Assembly (NCBI RefSeq): GCF_002005205.3
Contig: NZ_CP019701.2
Coordinates: forward strand, 930,001 to 994,000
Source of the DNA: Rhizobium rhizogenes
Lineage (GTDB): Bacteria > Pseudomonadota > Alphaproteobacteria > Rhizobiales > Rhizobiaceae
Length of the DNA: 64,000 nucleotides
Direction: 5' to 3'
The position numbers were made by a program, and so were the translations under genes. This document shows positions 58,450-64,000 of this stretch, in pieces; positions within the stretch are counted from its first letter, which is position 1, and every line of letters starts with the position of its first letter. The notes under the pieces are model-generated. The model was given only the letters and a program-made list of their open reading frames with translations. It was not told the DNA's origin and made no database searches.

Positions 58450-58611
58450 GTGAGCCGCTGGACAGCCTTGGGCGTCATGATGACGTTTTTTGTGTTGCTG
58501 CCGTTGGATATCGACGCGCCGGCGCTGAACCTCTGCCTGATGGCAGCGGTGCGCTGGGCGGTGCTTGCCGGCCTTCCCGATACGTTTTTTGCGCGGGGGC
58601 AGGCGGCATGA
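58450..58611 (+). CDS. Small membrane protein (53 aa), first gene of a CtrA-box unit
   Basis: I do not recognise this 53-residue protein. It has a hydrophobic head (WTALGVMMTFFVLLPL) and a second hydrophobic helix (LNLCLMAAVRWAVLAGL). The GTG start has an AAGGGAG site 6 nt upstream, a strong match. It overlaps the next gene by ATGA. Its promoter holds a CtrA site. It is preceded by no ORF that competes with it. Confidence 0.72.
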   Translation: MSRWTALGVMMTFFVLLPLDIDAPALNLCLMAAVRWAVLAGLPDTFFARGQAA

Positions 58612-58925
58612 AGTGGTTTCTGATCCTGTGGGCCGGCCCCGTCGCACTGCTGGGCAGCTGGTACTGGCTGTCCTACTACGACATGAGCTTCGGCTTTTAC
58701 ATGCTGACGCGCCAGACGCATGATCTGGTGTTCGAAATTTACGGCAATATTCTCGGCCTGCCGCCGGAAAGCCTGCCGCCGCTGGTGGCGCGCGCCATCG
58801 CGATCGATAGCCTGATTGTCTTTGCGATTGTCGCTTTCCGCAGGAGAAAGCAGATTGCCGCCTGGTGGCGGGGCCGTCAGTCGGCCGCGCGGGCGAGTGC
58901 GGAAAGCCTGTCCAGCGCCCCCTGA
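58608..58925 (+). CDS. Small membrane protein (105 aa), DUF6105-like
   Basis: A 105-residue protein with two hydrophobic spans ([21 protein letters not shown] at the start, and [14 protein letters not shown] near residue 70) and a basic tail (RRRKQ). It may belong to DUF6105, but I am not certain. It overlaps the upstream gene by ATGA, so the two are translationally coupled. Its 3' end overlaps ruvX by 49 nt on the opposite strand. Confidence 0.75.
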   Translation: MKWFLILWAGPVALLGSWYWLSYYDMSFGFYMLTRQTHDLVFEIYGNILGLPPESLPPLVARAIAIDSLIVFAIVAFRRRKQIAAWWRGRQSAARASAESLSSAP

Positions 58926-59356
58926 AGAATAAAGCTCGCGGCAGCCGAATCGATGCGTTCGGCCCGCTTGGCGCGCGAAACATCCATTTCCAGCAGCGCG
59001 CGCTCTGCGGCGACCGTGGAAAGCCGCTCATCCCAGAAAATGAAGGGCAGGGCGGTTTTTTCGCCCATGGTGCGCACGAAGGCGCGTGTTGCCTGTACGC
59101 GTGGCCCGGCTGATCCATCCATGTTCATCGGCAGTCCGATGATGAAGGCGGAAACCTTTTCCTTTTCGGCGAAGGCCAGCAGCACTTCCGCATCCTGCGT
59201 GAATTTCACCCGTTTGATGACGGGACGCGGCGTCGCGAAACGCCGCGACAGGTCCGACATGGCAAGCCCGATGGTCTTCGTGCCAAGGTCGAGGCCGGCA
59301 ATCGCCTGTGCGGGCTGAAGGGTTTCCGCCAGTTCCTCGATGGTGAGTATTGCCAT
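58877..59356 (-). CDS. ruvX: Putative pre-16S rRNA nuclease / Holliday junction resolvase (YqgF family)
   Basis: A 159-residue RNase H-fold protein. The first catalytic Asp is in [18 protein letters not shown] ([10 protein letters not shown]), the Glu in [14 protein letters not shown] (WDERLST) and a final Asp in [11 protein letters not shown]. The family is linked to 16S rRNA 5'-end maturation. It lies 14 bp from the PhnA-domain gene and runs into the small membrane gene at its 3' end. Confidence 0.93.
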   Translation of the reverse strand: MAILTIEELAETLQPAQAIAGLDLGTKTIGLAMSDLSRRFATPRPVIKRVKFTQDAEVLLAFAEKEKVSAFIIGLPMNMDGSAGPRVQATRAFVRTMGEKTALPFIFWDERLSTVAAERALLEMDVSRAKRAERIDSAAASFILQGALDRLSALARAAD

Positions 59357-59370
59357 GTCGCGTGCCGTCC

Positions 59371-59673
59371 TTATCGCTTGCGGACGAATTCGGTGCGCAG
59401 CACCAGACCCTTCACCGCATCATGCCTGCAATCGATCTCTTCCGGATTGTCGGTCAGGCGGATCGACTTGATGACGGTGCCCTGCTTGATGACCGTATTG
59501 GTGCCCTTGACCTTCAAATCCTTGATCAGCGTCACCTGATCGCCATCCGCCAGCACGTTGCCGGCGGCGTCGCGCACCTCATTCGCACGCGCCGCTTCTG
59601 CAGCCAGTTCGGAAGCCGGTCGCCATTCGCCGGTCGCCTCGTCATATACGTACTCGTCATCATTTGCGGCCAT
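59371..59673 (-). CDS. PhnA/YjdM C-terminal domain protein
   Basis: A 100-residue protein. The last 65 residues ([33 protein letters not shown], then [22 protein letters not shown], read as [15 protein letters not shown] and NPEEIDC) match the PhnA domain closely. The N-terminal zinc ribbon of longer members is missing. Despite the name, no clear role in phosphonate use is known. It precedes ruvX on the minus strand. Confidence 0.88.
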   Translation of the reverse strand: MAANDDEYVYDEATGEWRPASELAAEAARANEVRDAAGNVLADGDQVTLIKDLKVKGTNTVIKQGTVIKSIRLTDNPEEIDCRHDAVKGLVLRTEFVRKR

Positions 59674-59757
59674 GGTCGCCTCTCTTAAATATTGGTAGTG
59701 CGGTTGTTCAGGCCGTCCTATGTCATAATATACCGGCAATACAAAGGAGAACTTCCC

Positions 59758-60462
59758 ATGAAAATCACCTGGCTCGGCCATTCCGCCTTCCGCCTTGAAA
59801 ACGGCAGCGCGAAGATCCTTATCGATCCGTTCCTCACCGGCAACCCCGGTTTTGCCGGTCAGGACGGGAAATCGGCGGCCGAGGGCATTACCCATATTCT
59901 CCTGACCCACGGCCATGGCGACCATGTCGGCGATACCGTTCAGCTAGCCCGCGAGACGGGCGCCACCGTGCTGGCGAACGCCGATCTTGCCGCATGGCTT
60001 TCCGCAAAGGGTGTTTCTAAGGTCGATATGGGAAATACCGGCGGCACGGTGCATTTCGATGGTTTTTCCGTCACCTTCACCAATGCGCTGCATTCCTCTG
60101 CCCAGATCACCGAGGATGGCGTCTCCCATTCGCTTGGCAATGCCAATGGCCTGATGTTGCATTTCGAGGACGGTCCGGCCGTCTATCACATGGGCGATAC
60201 CGATATCTTCTCCGACATGAAGCTCATCAATGAATTGCACCAGCCGGATATCGGCCTCGTGCCGATCGGCGACCGCTTCACCATGGGTGGTGCGGTGGCG
60301 GCGCTTGCCTGCCAGCGCTTCTTCAAGTTCGAGCATGTGCTCCCCTGCCACTACGGTTCCTTCCCGATCATCGACCAGACACCGGAGAAATTCGTGGCCG
60401 GCATGGAAGGGGCGCAGACGCGTGTTCACACGCCGAAGGCAGGCGATACGCTGTCCTTCTGA
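59758..60462 (+). CDS. Metal-dependent hydrolase, UPF0173/metallo-beta-lactamase fold
   Basis: A 234-residue protein of the UPF0173 family. The metal motif [12 protein letters not shown] is near residue 48; later ligands are in [12 protein letters not shown] and PCHYGSFPI. The start [14 protein letters not shown] is typical and has AAGGAG just upstream. Substrate unknown. It is divergent from the PhnA-domain gene. Confidence 0.92.
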   Translation: MKITWLGHSAFRLENGSAKILIDPFLTGNPGFAGQDGKSAAEGITHILLTHGHGDHVGDTVQLARETGATVLANADLAAWLSAKGVSKVDMGNTGGTVHFDGFSVTFTNALHSSAQITEDGVSHSLGNANGLMLHFEDGPAVYHMGDTDIFSDMKLINELHQPDIGLVPIGDRFTMGGAVAALACQRFFKFEHVLPCHYGSFPIIDQTPEKFVAGMEGAQTRVHTPKAGDTLSF

Positions 60463-60587
60463 TATTTCGCCTGTGCATGTCGCGACTGCAAAACCGCCAT
60501 ACAGTTTGACGCGACATGCTTTCTACCGTTGCGAAGGACGGACATGGTCATTATAGCGGGTAGGAAAATTCTGACCGGAGTAGAACC

Positions 60588-60875
60588 ATGTCCGTCGATC
60601 TCGCCACCGTAAAGCGCGTTGCGCGCCTTGCCCGTATCGCTGTCAGCGAAGAAGAAGCACAGAATATGCTCGGCCAGCTGAACGGCATACTCGGTTTCGT
60701 GGAGCAGCTTTCGGAAGTGAATGTCGACGGCGTCGAGCCGATGACATCGGTGACCCCGGTGGACATGAAAAAACGCGCCGACGTGGTGACCGACGGTAAC
60801 AAGGCGGAAGACATTGTCGCCAATGCGCCTGCGACCGACCGGGACTTCTTCATGGTCCCGAAAGTGGTCGAATAA
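60588..60875 (+). CDS. gatC: Aspartyl/glutamyl-tRNA amidotransferase subunit C
   Basis: A 95-residue stabilising subunit of GatCAB, which turns Glu-tRNA(Gln) and Asp-tRNA(Asn) into the amide forms. The start [21 protein letters not shown] and the end [27 protein letters not shown] (ends FFMVPKVVE) match the family. A CCGGAGTAGAACC site precedes the ATG. gatA follows 53 bp later; gatB is not in this window. Confidence 0.96.
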   Translation: MSVDLATVKRVARLARIAVSEEEAQNMLGQLNGILGFVEQLSEVNVDGVEPMTSVTPVDMKKRADVVTDGNKAEDIVANAPATDRDFFMVPKVVE

Positions 60876-60928
60876 GCGACCGCCTCTGCCGCCCGTTTTT
60901 TCCAAGATTTCGAAAGCCGTTGCCGACC

Positions 60929-62406
<1,478 letters not shown>

Positions 62407-62410
<4 letters not shown>

Positions 62411-62898
62411 GCAGCCTCAAGCTCAGACAGATGAACAAAGCCGACCGCGACGCGGTCGGCTTTGTCGGTTTTGCCGCCTGGCGTTCCGGTGAAGCCTTCG
62501 ACGAAAGCTATCTCGATCCTGCCGTCATCGAGCGGGTGAGGGGTGAATTCGAGAATTTCGCCAAGTCTCCGACCGGTGATATCGCCGTTGCCGAAATCGA
62601 TGGTATTGTCGTCGGCTGGGGCGCTTGCGACGCCGCGCCTCATCATATTTCCGATCTCTGGGTGGACCCGAACTGGCAGGGCAAGGGGATCGGCAAAGCC
62701 CTGATCCTTCATTTTCTCGACAGGATGCGCGCGCAAGGCCTGCCGTTTGCCACCATCGATACCCATGCCGGAAACCAGACCGCCATCGGTCTTTATGAGC
62801 GTTGCGGTTTTCAGATCGTCTGGCGCGGCATGGAATGGTCCGACATCATGAAGGTCGAGCTTGAAAAGGTGAAGCTGGAGCGCAGGCTCACACCATAA
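62407..62898 (+). CDS. GNAT family N-acetyltransferase coupled to gatA
   Basis: A 163-residue acetyltransferase. The first strand reads [14 protein letters not shown]. The acetyl-CoA site is [21 protein letters not shown] ([11 protein letters not shown]), and [14 protein letters not shown] is the usual C-terminal motif. The GTG at 62407 overlaps the gatA stop as GTGA; GTG at 62401 and ATG at 62431 are alternatives. Substrate unknown. A terminator follows. Confidence 0.88.
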
Positions 62899-62938
62899 TC
62901 CGGTTGATTACACCGCATTCGCCGGTTTGTATCGTGAC

Positions 62939-62970
62939 GGGCGGCGGCGAGTGGGCCGCCGCCCTTTCTG
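62939..62970. terminator. Terminator between convergent genes
   Basis: GGGCGGCGG (62939-62947) pairs with CCGCCGCCC (62956-62964) and is followed by TTTCTGTT. It should stop plus-strand transcripts from gatA and the acetyltransferase. Confidence 0.65.
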
Positions 62971-63228
62971 TTATCGATTGTCCAGCTCACCCCGCACGAG
63001 TTCCAGACCGCGCATGGTGATGCGGTAGGGTTTGCCGCCGGAAGAGGCGATGGCTCTTTTCCGTTTCAGCTTGCGGAAGGTGAGGAGATCGAGACCGCTG
63101 AAAATCCAGCCGTCGCGCGTATAAAGCGCGAGTTTTTCGATTTTGCGGGCGTCGTCTCGAACGAGTTCAATTCTGCCGCCCTGGGCGAGCAGATGTAGAA
63201 TGCGCTGTTCGGCGCGGGAAATGTCCAT
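62971..63228 (-). CDS. YjhX/UPF0386 family protein
   Basis: An 85-residue protein. The start MDISRAEQRILHLLAQGGRIEL and the later WIFSGLDLLTFRKLKRKRAI and MRGLELVRGELDN (ends LVRGELDNR) match the UPF0386/YjhX family, which looks like a winged helix. E. coli YjhX is described as a putative toxin, but no antitoxin is seen here. The ATG at 63228 is preferred over an upstream open frame. It runs convergently toward the GatA-linked acetyltransferase. Confidence 0.82.
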   Translation of the reverse strand: MDISRAEQRILHLLAQGGRIELVRDDARKIEKLALYTRDGWIFSGLDLLTFRKLKRKRAIASSGGKPYRITMRGLELVRGELDNR

Positions 63229-63503
63229 TTTTGGAAGTCCGGTCGGCGTCATATGGACGCGTGAAAGCAAATCCGGGTGCCGCTAAGGCAGCCGGCTCGG
63301 TTTCAGCATGGCCCGGCGCGCAATAAATTTGCGGGCAGGGCCTTTACCGGGACTCCGATTGAGCGAACATAAAAACTCCGTTCTTGCCGGTTCTGGTTAG
63401 CGGGCAAGACCGTCACGGTCAAGTCTGCTGCGCGCCCGGTAAAACCACACTGGCCGAATCGCGCCGCCGGTGTTCTAATTTCCGTGGCCATGGAGGGCGC
63501 GGC

Positions 63504-64000
63504 TTGATCGTCATTCGCAATGCGCATGAGCAGGAAGCGGAGGTTCTGGCGGCCATCGGCCTCAGGGCATGGCGACAGGCCACGATTGCGCTCGGCATAA
63601 CCACGACGCTTTACGACAACGCAGCCAGCGCCTTTTCCAATTTCACGCGTTCCTCATGGCTTGCCATCCGCGTGGCGGAACTGGGCGGCACGGTTGCGGG
63701 ATGGGCGGCGCGGGAACATTTCGACGACCGGATTTCCGATTTCTGGGTCGATCCGGATTTTCAGCGCCGGCGTGTCGGCACCCTGCTGCTTGCGGATATG
63801 GAACGGCTGATACGGGACAAGGGTTTTGACGCCATCCGGCTTGAAACCCATGCGCAGAACGAACCGGCCGTCGCGTTTTTCCGGCACCACGACTACAATG
63901 TCCGCTGGCTCTCGGTTTCCTACGCGCCGAAGCTCGACCGCGACGTCCAGTCGGTCGGCCTGCAGAAGCAACTGGTCGAAGCCGATAGCGGCCTTTACGG
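63504..64000 (+). CDS. GNAT family N-acetyltransferase (incomplete at window edge)
   Basis: At least 165 residues, cut by the end of the window. The TTG start has GGAGGG 6 nt upstream. The fold is visible: IVIRNAHEQEAEVLAAIGLRAW, then SDFWVDPDFQRRRVGTLLLADME (acetyl-CoA motif QRRRVG) and NEPAVAFFRHHDY. It resembles the 62407 acetyltransferase in layout, with about the same WVDP and FFR-type motifs, so the two may be distant paralogues. Substrate unknown. Confidence 0.85.
   Translation, partial: MIVIRNAHEQEAEVLAAIGLRAWRQATIALGITTTLYDNAASAFSNFTRSSWLAIRVAELGGTVAGWAAREHFDDRISDFWVDPDFQRRRVGTLLLADMERLIRDKGFDAIRLETHAQNEPAVAFFRHHDYNVRWLSVSYAPKLDRDVQSVGLQKQLVEADSGLY

Noticed and set aside
58261..59118. 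285-codon minus-strand ORF
   Set aside because: It runs through the CtrA promoter, the small membrane genes and ruvX in another frame, and has low-complexity, Arg/Ser/Pro-rich composition.

Overview
The window reads as a stretch of the main chromosome of an alphaproteobacterium of the family Rhizobiaceae, most likely Agrobacterium or a close Rhizobium relative. This is inferred from gene order (lon, hupB, a complete nuoA-N operon, birA, rnj, a DUF1467 gene, proS, lolC, lolD, dnaE), from a DUF3572-divK-pleD block, from the long NuoE, and from alphaproteobacterial regulatory motifs (GAAC-N7-GAAC LexA sites, a TTAA-N7-TTAACCAT CtrA site, PHO boxes). It is GC-rich and densely coded. I see no rRNA, CRISPR array, prophage or insertion sequence. 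No database search was run; family names come from motifs I can read.

Layout. 1-6528: terminator of an upstream gene, a VOC-family protein, lon behind a heat-shock-like promoter, hupB, and a secreted phytase-like protein behind a PHO box. 6665-7841: a 45-codon membrane ORF, tRNA-Val on the minus strand, and two identical tRNA-Asp genes. 8278-24030: respiratory complex I (nuoA to nuoN), interrupted by a GFA-family gene between nuoC and nuoD and by a small exported protein between nuoD and nuoE. 24057-31291: birA, rnj, a DUF1467 gene, an intergenic region that probably holds a small RNA, proS, lolC and lolD. 31591-35283: a 28-residue membrane peptide under a tandem LexA site, then dnaE. 35295-38360 (minus): L,D-transpeptidase, dinB, DUF3572. 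38492-40252: divK and pleD (cell-cycle signalling). 40253-41080: an 828-bp gap with an AT-rich island.

41081-53251 is almost all minus strand: pyrB, a probably non-catalytic pyrC homologue, plsY, dprA, topA, rnr, DUF983, a Nudix hydrolase, an MFS transporter and rpmG. 53550-64000 is mixed: LysE-type exporter, aidB-like flavoprotein, GNAT acetyltransferases, a PemK/Phd-type toxin-antitoxin pair, a TetR regulator, two small membrane proteins behind a CtrA site, ruvX, a PhnA-domain protein, a metallo-beta-lactamase-fold hydrolase, gatC, gatA, a YjhX-like protein and an incomplete acetyltransferase at the right edge.

Most of the window is housekeeping: energy conversion, protein quality control, replication, translation fidelity, envelope and cell-cycle control. 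The most promising unexplained items are the LexA-controlled 28-residue membrane peptide just upstream of dnaE (by architecture a candidate SOS cell-division inhibitor of the SidA kind) and the CtrA-box operon of two small membrane proteins.
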